Shown: one piece after another, positions 34,550-47,699 of the stretch
How the letters are laid out: the number at the start of each line of letters is the position of its first letter
Numbering within the stretch: the first letter of the stretch is position 1
DNA from: Nymphaea colorata
Lineage: Eukaryota; Streptophyta; Magnoliopsida; Nymphaeales; Nymphaeaceae
Reading direction: 5' to 3'
Length of the DNA: 60,000 nt
NCBI RefSeq assembly: GCF_008831285.2
Contig: NC_045144.1
Coordinates: 19,175,716 to 19,235,715, forward strand
Program-made: the position numbers and the translations under genes
The notes under the pieces: generated by a model
Databases searched by the model: none
Seen by the model: only the letters and a program-made list of their open reading frames with translations
What the model was told of the DNA's origin: nothing

Positions 34550-35135
34550 AATAAGAGCCTGAATAAAGCCTACCCTGGTTTAATAACAGGCGAGGTTTAG
34601 TAACAGATTTGCTAGGCCAAGCAATGGATCATGAGTCGGCGAAATAATCTATTTATTGCCCATTAGATTCAATTTAAGACTTTCATTTGTTAGACTCGTA
34701 AAGAGATCTTATTTTTTACTTTTCATGATCAGATGATTAGGAGAAAAACAAGGAGCTGAAAAAACTGTTAATAATGGAGGCAAAGGATCAACCAGTCGGC
34801 CAAACAATCTTTTCATTGTCCATTGGATTCAATTTAAGACTTTTTAGGTGTTAAACTCATAACAAATCATCTAGCCTTTTTAAGATGAATGATTGAGAGA
34901 AAAACAAAGATTTGAAAAAGCTCAAATGATCACGAGTCGGTCCAACAATCTTCTCATTGTCCATTTGATTCAATTTTTAAATGTTGGACTCATAAAAAAA
35001 TCATATTGGATTTCGACTTGGAAGAAATACAGGGAGATGAAAAAGCTGGTAAGTAATGTTAGATACTTAATTACCTTAGCTTCTTTCTTTCTCTTTGTCT
35101 TTCCCACAACCATCCATAAAAAAATCAATGCCTAA
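34550..35135. repeat. ~150-bp tandem units, locus 3
   Basis: Unit anchors are at 34627, 34786 and 34928 (spacing 159 and 142 bp), followed by the AATTACCTTAGCTTCTTTC and CCCACAACCATCCAT closing phrases and an AT tract at 35162-35182. Confidence 0.75.
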
Positions 35136-35189
35136 AATAAGTTTTTGTGCTACTACAGCCCATATATATATATATATATATTTAAGAGT

Positions 35190-36250
35190 TAGGGCCACAA
35201 ATTTAAAGTAGTCAAAACATTAAATCAGACTTGGCAACGGTCCTGTCAATGATCTATACTACGATACAAGGCCAACATTTTCGTTCTTTTAATTTTTTAA
35301 ATTAATTTACATAATTTTTATTTTTAACAAAATATAGTATAGTTATAAAATTAGTGAGAAAAACCAATATGTCAGCCCATACCCTTTTAAAAAACATTGA
35401 TAGCAAATTTAAGATCTGAAGTAATCAGCCGCCAGCTGATCAATCTGAACTTGCTGTTAATGGTTATAAACTTTAAACATACGGTGGATTTGAGGCTTTT
35501 GAGGTCATCTCTGCAACAGGGATCTCATATCCATGGTGTAGATTTGAGGTCCAACTGCAGCAATGGCGAAGCCACATATTAGGTGATGTAGGCAGTTGCC
35601 CACACTAGCCGCAATGTTTTCTCTTTATTTGCATGTAGTGCCTTCAAATATTTGCTTATTTAGGTATATTAGTTTCTTTTAAGAAATGAAAATTCATGAA
35701 ATAATGCCTCTTAATCAAAAACTTCTAAACTGCAGTAGGATCAAGTATCACAAACATCGCGTCTTAATCTAAAAAGATGTGTTCAGTGAAAAATATGTTA
35801 GGTGTATAAAACAGTAATAAGACACGTTTTTTTTTAAATGCTAGAATATAAACAACACAAATAAAATGCATGTTGTATGCATTTTTTGGTACTTTTTTTA
35901 TTAATTCTTATTGATTTTTTAATAATTTACCCGATCTTTTAAATGTTTTAAAATTTTTAAAAATTTACCAAGATTTTCTTGAAATATTTTTGAGATATAC
36001 AACTTTGTTATGTTATACCCAAGAAATTCTTCGACGTATATTTCCCGCACATGATATATGTGACAATGGATCTGACTTCAAATCCGCCAACCTGTGATCC
36101 GCATGGATATGATGCAGAGCTGATCCGCAGTATGCAAACATGGCTTAAGGTGTTTGACAAATAATGTCTACAGATAATAGTAGTATTTTGGACCCTGGAG
36201 TAGGAGGAAGGGAAGAGGGCATCTGCCATTTTCTAAAGGTGATTTATTTG
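35190..36250. repeat. Cassette with conserved 60-bp block and 230-bp block, copy 1
   Basis: The 60-bp ATTTAAAGTAGTCAAAACATT block is followed by a block of about 230 bp (35395-35625) that recurs almost unchanged at 52080-52310 and diverged at 48100-48225. The open frame in it (61 codons) is shared by two copies simply because the DNA is nearly identical. The right end, TTGATTAATTGGTACAA, is the start of the flank found before type-1 genes but is cut off at 36265. Confidence 0.7.
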
Positions 36251-36259
36251 ATTAATTGG

Positions 36260-38040
36260 TACAAAGGTCAGTAGTTTTATAATTATATATAAAAATTAAT
36301 AAAAAATAATATTTAAAAAAATCTTATTAAGCCGAACCGGGCTTAGTCAGGCCCACCTGAGAGACGACCCAATAACTTATCAAGCAGGGCCCATTTCGTT
36401 TTTTGGCCTCGAGAATGGGCCTAAGTCTGGGGTTCTGGCCCGATGCCCAGGCTTAGTTGCTGTCACCTTTCGCTGGTCAAGTTGATGACCAGTAGACCCC
36501 CATTAAAAGGGGAGGCTTAATGACAAATCATCACTAATTTTTAAATTTTAGTCATCCGCCATCCGCCTAACCAACAGCCTTAACTTTTCTTAAATATATT
36601 ATATATAATGGTCAGTGCAGTTGGGTTATTTTCATTTCGTTCTCAAGCGAGGCGCTCATCGACAACCAATGTCCCAGCCCGGCCCGGCCCAACCCATTAA
36701 ATATTGAACAGGCTTTGCTGGTTCAAGCCCAGATCCTAAGAGGCTGGAAGGTTGATTTTTCGAACTAAGCTCAGTCAATTAGTGGCGGGACCTCTAAGGA
36801 CTCTCACTTCTCTTATGCTCCAGCTCATCTAACCATGAACTCTTAGTAAACGGCCTTCACAGTTGAAGGTGAAAGGTGTCTTAGCAGTGGCGAACATAGA
36901 AATTTCTGGTTAAGTTGCACTCTAAATTTAAGTTTCAGACTTTAAGGTGCACTCAAATGTAAAATAGTGAAAATTAATAGAGTTTTTGTATGTAAATAAA
37001 GTAAATTTTATGAGCTGCTACAACGTGGCTGTGCCACAGTATATAAGGTGGGTGCAAGATTTTTTTTTTCTAACTTTTTTATTTTTGAAATTATTTTTTT
37101 TTTACTTATTTTTAAATTCATACTTAAAAGAAAAAGAAAAAATCTATGCCGGCCGATATCGGCCGCAAACCAATCCCTCTTCTTAAGAAGCAAGGGGATG
37201 GTGGCCTACGGTTCTTGTTCAGTAGTGGTCCAGGCCCAAAGAAGACTTTAGAGAGAGAAGTGGACCTGGATCAACAACTCCAGAGTAAAAGCTTTTAAAT
37301 AAAGCACAAAGATCCAAAGACCTTTAATTTTATGAATTGAGAACAAAAAAAGCTTTGATTCTCACGAATTGGGTTCAACACAATGGATTATGTAAAAGGA
37401 ATATTTGAAGGCATCTTGGTCAGAGTGAAAATCCAAACAGAGTTGATTATTGGATCATGGATTTAGCCCATGGTTGGAAACTGAATCCTTCACAATGGAT
37501 CTGAAAAAGACGGGGTTTAGAATAAGAGGGAGACCCACAAAATGACAAGGATTAAAATATTCAACTTGCATTTGGAATTCATGTGGAACTTATTGAATTG
37601 GGATTTGGATTTGACTTTTATGTGGGATCGATTTGAATGGGATTCACGCCTAGAATCAAGAGTTTGGATCCAGAATAAAAGGTGGATCAAGGGTTCAAAT
37701 TGAAATTAGGATTGAAGAGACCCAGATCCAGGTATTAATAACAGATCAAAGGTTGGATATAAAAGATATATCCAAGACATATCATGAATTTAAATCAAAT
37801 TATGCAACCGGGTTAGGCGGAATCCAGATTGTGAAGATATAATCAGTTCATATATCAAAGAGACGATTGGCTGATAGATTTCATCTAAGATTTGAACACT
37901 AAAAATTGGATTTAGGCTCTAGGCTGATAGTTGTTGGCGTTTTGATGAAAATCAAAATCTAGACGGTTATTTGATATTTGCTGAATTGGGCATGATTTTG
38001 TTACTTTTTTTCTTTCATATATTAATTAAGTTATTTGGGT
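36260..38040. repeat. Long duplicated block, right copy
   Basis: Counterpart of 32530-34520, with GCCCGGCCCGGCCCAACCC at about 36675 and a poly-T-rich expansion near 37055-37135. From 37195 to 38040 the match is long and close. Confidence 0.75.
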
Positions 38041-38051
38041 TAGATCCATAA

Positions 38052-38522
38052 AAGCCCAGCATGATAGAGATTTCCTAATGCATATACAAACAAGAGAATA
38101 TGCTCTAAAACAGGATCTCGTTCATGCTAAATCAATGTACCAAAAAAAACTTTAACTGTAGTCGAAGTGTACCTAAATCCATCTGAACAACCGGACAGTC
38201 GGATCGTAGTAGGACTTTCAGGGTCTGTGCGGAGCATGTGCGGTTTCTCTCAGATGGGGAAGAGATACCCTAGAAAGCGATGTTTCAACTCTCTTGCACG
38301 ACCCCAGGGACCACTACCCATTTAAATTATAAGCAATTATGGATTCAACCTATCAAAGAATCCGTAATTGCATACAGGTATCTATACATTATAAAAATAC
38401 CTCATACCATATTAAATGACATGATATCTTATAACGCAATCACTTAAATAGATATTTACATTAAGATAGCCATAATGTCTGAAATTTCTTATTGACATAT
38501 GCCGGCCCACCAAATGATCCTT
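38052..38522. mobile_element. Insertion of about 470 bp, possible solo LTR
   Basis: Compared with the paralogous site (AAAGCCCAACAAGTCAATAAGAGCC, 34528-34552), about 470 bp is inserted here. It starts TGATAGAGATTTCC and ends about CCTTACACA, so it has TG...CA-type ends, which fits a solo LTR. I could not find a clear target-site duplication. No protein-coding part is present. Confidence 0.4.
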
Positions 38523-39195
38523 ACACAGTAAGCCCATAAGAACCTGAATAAAACCTACCCTGGTTTAATAACAGGCGAGTTTTAGTAACAGATTTTCTAA
38601 GCCAAGCAATGGATCATGAGTCGGCCAAACAATCTATTCATTGCCCATTATATTCAATTTAAGACTTCCAGTTGTTAAACTCGTAAAGAAACCCTTGTTT
38701 TTAAATTTTCAAGATCGATGATTAGGAGAAAGACAAGGAGCTGAAAAAACTGTTAATAATGCAGGCAAAGGATCACCAATCGGCCAAACAATCTTTTCGT
38801 TGTCCATTAGATTCAATTTAAGACTTTTTAGGTGTTAGACTTGCAAAAAATCACCTTGGTTTTTGACTTTTTAAGATTGATGATTGAGAGAAAAACAAAG
38901 ATTTGAAAAAGCTATGCAAGCACCAGTCCAAACAATCTTCTCATTATCTATTTGATTCAATTTTTAAATGTTAGACTCATAAAAAATCATCTTGGTTTTT
39001 TACTTGAAAGAAAAACAAGGAGCTGAGAAAGGTGGCAATTAGTGTTAGATACTAAAATACCTTATCTTCTTTCTTTCTCTTTGTTTTTCTCACAGCCATC
39101 CATTAAAAAATCAATGGCTAAAATGAGTTTTTGTGGTACTAGAGCCCATGGCATATATATATATATATATCCTGTCTTCTTCACATCAATGAATT
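38523..39195. repeat. ~159-bp tandem units, locus 4, with AT tract
   Basis: Anchors are at 38612 and 38771, with a partial third near 38920. Closing phrases and an AT tract (39152-39170) follow in the same order as at the other loci. Confidence 0.7.
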
Positions 39196-39299
39196 TAGGA
39201 GTTAGGGCCACAAATTTAAAGTAGTCAAAACATTAAATCAGACTTGGCAACAGTCTTATCAATAAAGCTGTTGTGTGTACCACTTGATATATATTACTT

Positions 39300-39510
39300 T
39301 TTGAGGAAGCTGATAATGCATGTTGTGTTTGATAATGTTGGGCTTGGGGAAGTTGCTAATGCTGCTTTTGTTTACTTAACTAATTAATGTTTATACTGGC
39401 TATGTAAATGTAAGTTGAAATTGGACCGAAATTCAGGGCAATGTCAAGCAATATAGATATTGATTCTTCATGTTTGAGTTTCAAGAAAGTAACGTAATAA
39501 CTAAACTTGT
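39300..39510 (+). pseudogene. Decayed exon-2 fragment of the small-gene family (psi3)
   Basis: Nearly the same as psi2. GTTGGGCTTGGGGAAGTTGC is preceded by TTGAGGAAGCTGATAATGC and followed by GAAATTGGACCGAAATTC. It lies 1.1 kb upstream of the intact gene at 40448, in the position a type-1 partner would take. Confidence 0.7.
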
Positions 39511-40318
39511 ATGTCATGTGTATTTATTTATCAATTAACTTCTCCATTTATTCAAGCTTTTTATGACTGCATTGGAGTCCCTATATATTTAGGAAATAAA
39601 ACAAAGCTTCTTGGAACCCTGGTTAATAGTTTACTGTACCACATTTTCCCCCTAGCAATTTTGTTTATCTAAAAAAAACTGCAAAGCCGAACAACTAATC
39701 ATTTGGCCAACGCTCTTAAAAGTTTTTGAACATTCGCAACAATTTCTAAAACGGGTCTAAACTTTCTCATCATGAATGATCGGCCTAGCTCCAGCCTGGG
39801 CACCTCTAAATTTAAATTTCAAACTTTAAGGTGCACTCATATGTAAAATAGTGAAAATTAATGATGTTTTTGTATGTAAATAAAGTAAATTTTGTGAGGT
39901 GTAGAACATGGCTTTGGTGGGTGCAAGATTTTATTTTTAAATTTTTTTTATTTTTAAATTAATTTAAAATGTTTTGACTCATTTTTAAATTCATACTAAA
40001 AAAAGTGGCCGCAAACCAATCTGTTGTCGATACCTTTTTTACAATGTTGCCCTCGAATTTAAGATCCGAAGGGATCAACCGCATTCTAACAGTGTTGAGC
40101 TAGTCAACTTATGTGTTTCCCTAATTGCAGGACTGTCAAGGTCAGTGCATGGTGACTCATTCCATGTTCTGTTTATGAACTCCATCCAAGCCACGGAAGC
40201 AGAAACTCATTGAAGACACTGATTACCCTCTCACATCACCATAATAGTTGTAGTGGCATCTCTCTAGAAAAACTACATTTCAAAGTTTCCTGCAACTTCC
40301 CACTTGCCTTGGCTACTC

Positions 40319-40324
40319 TATAAA
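40319..40324 (+). promoter_or_regulatory. TATA box of small gene A
   Basis: TATAAA in CTCTATAAATGTG, 124 bp before the start codon. The surroundings (CTTGCCTTGGCT before; CAGCCTGAA and TGTGACTCTTCTCTC after) are conserved upstream of the genes at 50130, 54307 and 57438. There the TATA position reads TTTAAATG, TTTAAATG and CATAAATA. Confidence 0.6.
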
Positions 40325-40447
40325 TGTGCACTCATCTTCAACAGCCTGAAGCGTGGGGAGCAGTTTCACTTTTGTGAACCACGTTTGTGACTCTTCTCTC
40401 TCTTTTTATCATATTGACAGTCTGCAGATCGACGGAAGTTGCCGGAA

Positions 40448-41022
40448 ATGCCTCACCAGGGGCAGTCTTCTGCACTTGTAAAATCAAAAGGATCAAAGGT
40501 ACTTGCTTTTCTCATTATAGCTGAAAGATGAGTTTAAATAGCCTGTAATGAATGTTCTTGACATTAAGGCTGCAGATAGAGTCAGGCCAGCTCCGCAACT
40601 CAAAAAACTTGACCTCAGTTCAAACTCATGCCAAGCCCCATAGAACCGGCCTGAGCTTGACTCGTTTAACTTGTTTATGTTAAGTCTGTCTTGTTTCATT
40701 TTAACTTCATTCATTTTGCAATCAAGCCAAGTCGAGTTCTTATAACTCGAACTGGACTCCTTTAACATTTCGAATATGCATTTGAACTCCATCACGACTT
40801 GTTTATAAACGAATCATAGTATTGATGAGCAAGTTCGAGGCCAACTTGACCTGACTGACTCATTATGCAGCAGCCATGCTTGACATGATTCTTATTGTCT
40901 GTTTACAGAGAAAGAAGGCTAAGAAGGTTGCATGGTTTATTATAAAGCATACGGTACTTAATCTTCTGTTTGGTGGGTTCGGGGATGTTGCTGAGATTGC
41001 TGTTGAGTACTTGACAAATTGA
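40448..41022 (+). CDS. Small lysine-rich amphipathic protein A, two exons, 54 residues
   Basis: Exon 1 is 40448-40498 (MPHQGQSSALVKSKGSK), donor AAG|GTACTT. Exon 2 is 40909-41022, after acceptor TTTACAG, and reads RKKAKKVAWFIIKHTV then LLFGGFGDVAEIAVEYLTN. The phase is 0 and the frame intact, giving 54 residues. The N-terminal third is Ser/Lys-rich. The rest looks like an amphipathic or membrane-seeking helix with a conserved G-x-G-[DE]-V-A motif. There is no signal peptide. I do not recognise the family. Paralogues in the window share promoter, exon layout and core motif. The 410-bp intron contains an AACTCG-rich dispersed repeat also found in the introns of C and D. The short product compared with C and D may mean a truncated tail. 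Coding status is inferred from paralogue comparison. Confidence 0.6.
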
Positions 41023-41089
41023 CGTTTCTGTTGAAATTGGAACAAGTGTGGTGCAATGTAAGGAAACAGATGTTGGACCTGCAAATAAG

Positions 41090-41600
41090 TTTCCTGCTTT
41101 TAGGAAAACTTGATATCATGTGTGCATATGATGAATAATTTTCTCCTTTTTAGGGGAACTTGATGTCCTGGATTCATGCTTTATAATTACAGCTTTGGAC
41201 TTAGTGTTTTCTTTATAAATAAATTGTCCCTTTTCTGGGGGAACTTGATGTCATGGATTCATGTTTTTTATGATGACAGTTTGGAGTTAATGTAGTTATA
41301 TGGGATTTTTTTTTGTATTTGCTCCAAATTCGTAAATATTTCTCTTTTAGTTTGTATTAGATCTTCTTTCAGTTTGTATTAGATCTTCTTCTGCACACTG
41401 GGTGATCAGGCCATTCTGTCACCTGACCCAGTGCTGACCAGCGTGTTTTAATCCGAGTTGGTGATCACTTCTCCCTCCCTCTCTGAGTAGTGCCGGAGAG
41501 CCAGAAATTTCTCACTGTAAGTTTAAATTTCAAATTTTAAGAATTACATGAAAAATCAAAAAATTGTAAAGTTTATATATATATAAATAAAGTAATTTTT
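41090..41600. other. 3' flank of gene A with internal repeat
   Basis: The phrase GGGGAACTTGATGTC(C/A)TGGATTCATG is repeated at about 41154 and 41238, with a shorter form near 41102. The phrase TTTGTATTAGATCTT is also repeated. The segment CTGCACACTGGGTGATCAGGCC marks the shared 3' flank of genes A, C (51110) and D (55270). Confidence 0.6.
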
Positions 41601-42167
41601 GTGGGTGTGTGGGCAATGAACATCTGAAGTCCATGGCCGACGCATGTGGAGGGACAGCCGACGCATGAAATAGGTGTGTTTCTAGTCTTAGTAGTTTTTC
41701 TTTTCGATTTATCAAGCTTTCAATTGGTTAGTTTGTGATAAAAGTTAAAACTAAAACAAAATCAGAATTTAAATCACTCAAAAAGGATAAATCTGCAACT
41801 ACTTGATCCTTGTTAGGCTTTCATGTCTTGGTATTTCCACCAGGTGGTACGTAAAAGAAATCAACATCAATGCCTAGTATGACCTTTTCTAGTTAGTAAA
41901 TAGAAATTTTTGCTGCAATTTTTTTTTTCTTTTCATCAGTTCTTCATGTTCATCGCAGAGCTAGGCAGTGTGTCTATTTTTTCACTTGAAGGTCGTACCA
42001 GCATCAGATCGTCATGTTCAACAAAGAATTGAGAAAAGGTAACGTCGGTTGTAAATGATGTTATTGTATGTTTTGACCTCCATGTTGACGTGTTCTCTAA
42101 TTTTATAGGAAGCATTTGAATTAACTTCAGTTATAAACTATAAGCTGCCTCTTTTCTTCTGTTTTAG
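41600..42167. repeat. Duplicated block, left copy
   Basis: Matches 58690-59960 (which is longer). Shared phrases are AAGTCCATGGCCGACxC, CTACTTGATCCTTGTT, TTTCCACCAGGTGGTA and AGTATGACCTTTT. It leads into the exon-like segment at 42168. Confidence 0.65.
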
Positions 42168-42245
42168 GTACAGTCGACACGGGTTTGTGGTTACGTTGAA
42201 TTCAAAGCGGTGGCTGGTGCTGCGGAAGCTCTCCTTCACATCTAA
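42168..42245 (+). other. Exon-like segment, left copy
   Basis: A strong polypyrimidine acceptor (CTTCTGTTTTAG) precedes an open segment VQSTRVCGYVEFKAVAGAAE ending ALLHI and a stop, 25 codons. The same acceptor and start recur at 59961 with VQLPRVYGYVDFK. Changes between the copies are mostly conservative (E/D, V kept). It could be the last exon of an unrecognised gene. No convincing upstream exon was found in this copy. Confidence 0.35.
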
Positions 42246-42781
42246 TTTCTGCTTTCTAACACCAGTTTTTACATGATGATAAAGCCATCTTTGTAAACAA
42301 AATGGTACTTAATGGTGCCAGACACTTTGCAGGCTTGAAATCAGAAGCCTTGAGAATGTAGTATCATAGAAGCCATTATTTCTCACATTGCTTCCACATT
42401 TATTTGTATCATAACTTTCAGTACTTATTGATTGTAGTTGTGAGGTTTAATGCACCCATGGAAGGCCTTAGGACAAAAGCCTTTCTTCAATGTAATCAGG
42501 ATAAATCTGCAACTTTTTGAGCTCCAGCTCAACTAGCTGCAGTTATAAACAGAATCTTTATTTATTTATTTTTTTTAATCACGAGGAATGAAAAAATGTC
42601 TCATGTGTTGGTAGCTTACGTAGTCTTTGCTTGATCATAACCAAGTGTTCATAGGGATGATGGGACCCTTACCATGACTAAGTCTGCTACTTGGGGATGT
42701 AAATTATTTCAAGTATAGATAACTTAAAAAACCACTATCTATCACGTGTTTGCTAAAGTTCAGTGGTGGTGGGCTTTTAAT

Positions 42782-42785
<4 letters not shown>

Positions 42786-42853
<68 letters not shown>
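42786..42853. repeat. (CT)n microsatellite, 68 bp
   Basis: Uninterrupted CT dinucleotide run. It produces poly-ER and poly-LS open frames on the two strands, which are not genes. Confidence 0.97.
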
Positions 42854-42857
<4 letters not shown>

Positions 42858-42859
42858 GT

Positions 42860-44215
<1,356 letters not shown>

Positions 44216-45290
44216 TATGGAGCTCAAGCCAATGCAAATTTAATTAACAGAGAGAGAGAGAGAGAGAGTGGTGCTGTCGACGGCTATGTTTCTGGGAGGT
44301 GCGCCGGTCGGGCTTCCCAAATGACGATCCAATTGGCGCTGTCATCTCCTTTGGTGTGTGAGGGAGAGTTCGAAGCATCGAACCTGGTTGTATGCATTAC
44401 TGGTGTAAGAATTTTCATGGGTAAGTATGGTGAAAACAAAATTGGAAATAAAAAAAGAAAGTAAAAAGACTATAAAGACCATTCTTTTTAATAAATTACT
44501 AAAATGTTATCTCTTTAGTGCATGAGTGCATGGTTGGAGAAGCATGGGTACAAAGTGGGGAAGGAAGAGAAAGAGAGAGACAGAAGGAAGGACAGAGAGG
44601 TAGTGAAAAGAGTAAATGCTGGCCGATCAAGGGACCTGTCAAGCTTCAAATCGCCCATTTTGGTTTTTACATTCATGTGAAATTGGAATGGACAGTCTGA
44701 TGCATCAGTTGGGAGGGGCCCCTTATAAGCTCATAAATATTTATCATAAATTTTAATATAAGAAGCTTTTAAATTCATCAACCATATGCACGGATGAGAC
44801 TTTAGGTTTGAGTGTCAGAGTGAGTGGTCCTGATACAAACTGTCACTACTCACATTGAGCTTAGGCTCTGGTTTCAGCTTATATTAACCTGTCACTAGCA
44901 GTCTTAATTCTAATCTTAGTAATTCACCAGCCTCAATAAAAATTTCTCAAAACCTTCAATACATGACTAAACTTTCAATGCATTATAAACTCATCTTTTA
45001 TAAAAAGCAGGATCAACTACAACCATTTTTAATTGCTACTCATTTGACTATTCTTATTATATTTCAACATTCATTATATGTACTTGAGTTTAAACGAATC
45101 AAACTCTTATAACTCAAACTTAGACTCATTTACCATTTTGAACTTGCATTTGAACTCGATATCGAGTTGAGATAAACTCCAATTAAGATTATCAGAGAAA
45201 GTTCCAGTCAAACCGTTGTACACAGCCTTACTAGTAAGCCCGCCACCTGTTTCTCTCTCTTTCCGGTAGGATTCTGGGCCGTCTTGGAGA
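44216..45290. other. Spacer with inverted copy of the CCGGCCGG repeat and AACTCG-type repeat
   Basis: A (GA)n tract at 44251-44267 is followed by GTGGTGCTGTCGACGGC, the reverse complement of the GCCGTCGACAGCACCAC motif at 51350 and 55550. At about 45050-45180 lies a copy of the AACTCxAACTC dispersed repeat seen in the small-gene introns. No gene supported. Confidence 0.5.
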
Positions 45291-45476
45291 GACTGCTACT
45301 CCATATTTTAAATTGCTGAGACTACTTCTTGGACTTTCTCGAGAAGGCTCTCCCAATCCTGTTGAGTTGTTCGAGATTCCTGACGGATACAATGGTTCAA
45401 TCAAATATATCGGCCCGCTTCTCTCATTATCTATGTTTTTCTCTCCCTCTCCTTCCTTCCTTAGTACATTGTTGCG

Positions 45477-45677
45477 ATGGCAGAGGAGGAAAATGCGATC
45501 CCTCGCCTCAGATTACCTCTCTATCTGTGGCGTTTCCGTTTCCGAGACTCAAACTTCGAGGAAACAGTGGAGGAGCTCGGTCGCCGGAATGTCTTATCGC
45601 CGGCATCCGGTGTCGGTGATGAAGGAATGGAACTAGATAAGGAAAGCCCTATATTTGTGCTGTTTAACGCAGGATGA
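45477..45677 (+). CDS. Possible small ORF, 66 codons, unrecognised
   Basis: It begins MAEEENAIPRLRLPLYLWRF and ends SPIFVLFNAG. The segment is more GC-rich than its surroundings and the start (GCGATGGCAG) fits the plant start consensus. A CT-rich leader precedes it. No domain, intron or paralogue was recognised. It could be a first exon, a decayed gene piece or chance. Confidence 0.3.
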   Translation: MAEEENAIPRLRLPLYLWRFRFRDSNFEETVEELGRRNVLSPASGVGDEGMELDKESPIFVLFNAG

Positions 45678-45879
45678 TGGGTGTGATCGTCCTTACTTAA
45701 TTTCGTCGTTGTTGGTTCTCTTCTCCCTCTCTCTTGGTTTGTGGGATTATACTTCGATGGATTTTCCGTCGGTCTACCCCTTGTTGGTTTCAATTTCTTT
45801 TCGTTTTTCCGGTAGATTCATAATTCATTTGCGCGTATATTATTACTACTATATTTTCTGAAGCGTGTTAATGTTACGA

Positions 45880-46740
45880 AATTTTTTCTGAAGAAATAAT
45901 CTTTTATCCTTAGGATTTTGACATGTTCTTTGCTTTATCATTAGCGACGGTAACTGCCCGACTAATTAAGTCAAAACCTCTGCCTTGGTGAAGTTGAATC
46001 GTGGGCTTGAGTCGTTGCCTGCCGGAGAAGCGGTAACAGAGGCCGGCCCAATCGCACACAGACCTATCCAGAAGGTATATCGTTGCCATTATGGGTGCGC
46101 CCCGGGGAGAGAGAGAGAGAACAAATTGAAAACTCGTTCAAAACTATAAAATATAGTGACAAGATGTTACCAACGAACAGTTTCAAAAGAAAAAAAATAT
46201 AAAACAAGAGCAAATAACAAGGAAAACAGAAACCCAAGTAAACAAAAGCCAGATGAGGACAGGGGCGGAAGTCATCCTGTGGCCAACGAGAGAGAGAAGA
46301 AAATTTTTATTAAAATTAGTTTAGAGTGAGAGCGTGTTTGTTAATTTCTTATCAAATTAAATTAGTTTTTGCAAGAAAGTTTACATTCTTTTCTAAATTA
46401 TTCAGCAAGTTTAGACAGAGAAAGGGACATGCATGATTGCTCCTTTTAGTCATAAAGACTGAGCGTATTGGTAATTAGCCCTAAGAATGGCCGCAACCAA
46501 GTTGTTAGAATTCAAGGGGTGACATGTAAACTTTTAACTGATTTTTTAGTACTTTAAGAATTTTTTATTTGATTAGTTTTTATTTATTTTTTACAATATT
46601 TTTAAACATTTTTTTTTATCAAATTCATAACTGATTTAGCTGAAGCCGTGAATTTGCCTATTCAAATCTTATGGTTTGGGAAAGTGAAAACAGGTTGAAG
46701 CCTTTCCTCCCTTCATTTTGCCCTCAGAGTTGGATCAACT
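45880..46740. other. Gene-free spacer
   Basis: No gene seen. It contains GGGGAGAGAGAGAG (46103), a MITE-like AGGGGCGGAAGTC phrase (46261) and AT-rich sequence. Confidence 0.4.
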
Positions 46741-46879
46741 GTAGGATGCCTGTCAACTTAAAACTTGGATCTGGCCTCCAGGTTGATAGTTAATGGCGTT
46801 TCGATGAAGATCAAAAGACAGACAGACATTTGATATTTGCTTGGGCATCGCTTTGTTGCCTTTTCTTTCATATATTTAA

Positions 46880-47255
46880 GGGCCCGTTTGATGAGGAGGA
46901 TATTTCCTATAATCATGTAAATAAAATTCAAACTTTTGAAAATTTTTCTTGCCCATCGAAATTGGGATGAAAAATTAAACATTGGGTTGGTTTTCAGAAA
47001 GTTTTTTTTCAGAAATTTCTTTTCATCTCAAGGGGTGAAAAAAGAACATTCCATGATGAAAAAAGTTATCGTTGGATTCTCAAGCAATGCTTAATTCAAC
47101 TATTTTGTTTTTTCTTCTTTCATTCTTATCAACCCAATTACAACAAACACAAAGAGGTTTTGGAAATCTGGATTTTGTTTTCATTTCTTCAATTTCTTAA
47201 ATAAGTTTATGGAAACTTTTTTCAACTCCATATTTCCAATGCATCAAACAAACCC
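46880..47255. mobile_element. MITE, PIF/Harbinger (Tourist-like), copy 1
   Basis: The left end GGGCCCGTTTGATG and right end CATCAAACAAACCC are inverted repeats (11 of 14 positions match). The element is flanked on both sides by TAA. The paralogous sequences at about 34505-34520 and 38020-38035 (ATTAATTAAGTTATT) show the site without the element. The 376-bp length, the G-rich ends and a 3-bp TAA duplication fit Tourist-type MITEs. Confidence 0.75.
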
Positions 47256-47259
47256 TAAG

Positions 47260-47610
47260 TTATTTGGGTTAGATCCACTGAATAAAGCCTACCCTGGTTT
47301 AGTGACAGATGTCGATTAGCAACAGATGTGCTACGCCAAGCAAAGGATTGCAACTCGGCCAAACAATCTTTTCATTGGCCATTCTATTTATTCAATTTAA
47401 GACTTTTAGTTGTTAGACTCTAAACAATCATCTTGGTTTTTTTACTTTTCTAAATGAATGATTGGGAGAAAATCAATAAACTGAAAAGGCCGTCAATTTA
47501 TGCTACATACTAAAATACCTTATCTTCTTTTTTTCTCCTTTGTGTTTCCCACAACCATCCATATTAAAAAATCAATTGCTATGACATGTCTTACCGGTCT
47601 AGACCCTAAG
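47260..47610. repeat. Single 155-bp unit and closing phrases, locus 5
   Basis: One copy of the unit (near 47335) with the ATACTAAAATACCTTATC and CCCACAACCATCCAT phrases, as at the other loci. Confidence 0.6.
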
Positions 47611-47699
47611 AGGTTATATATATAAAGAATTATATTCGGCCATGTTCTATGACTAAACATCTATGAATTTAGAGAACAGTAGGGAAATCCTGACTCTAG

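Noticed and set aside
35397-35582. 61-codon frame nearly identical to one at 52083-52268
   Set aside because: Conservation is fully explained by near-identical duplicated DNA, replacements are not disfavoured, and there is no promoter or domain.
45521-45793. 90-codon minus-strand frame overlapping the 45477 ORF
   Set aside because: It is the shadow of the GC-richer segment; the plus-strand frame has the better start context.
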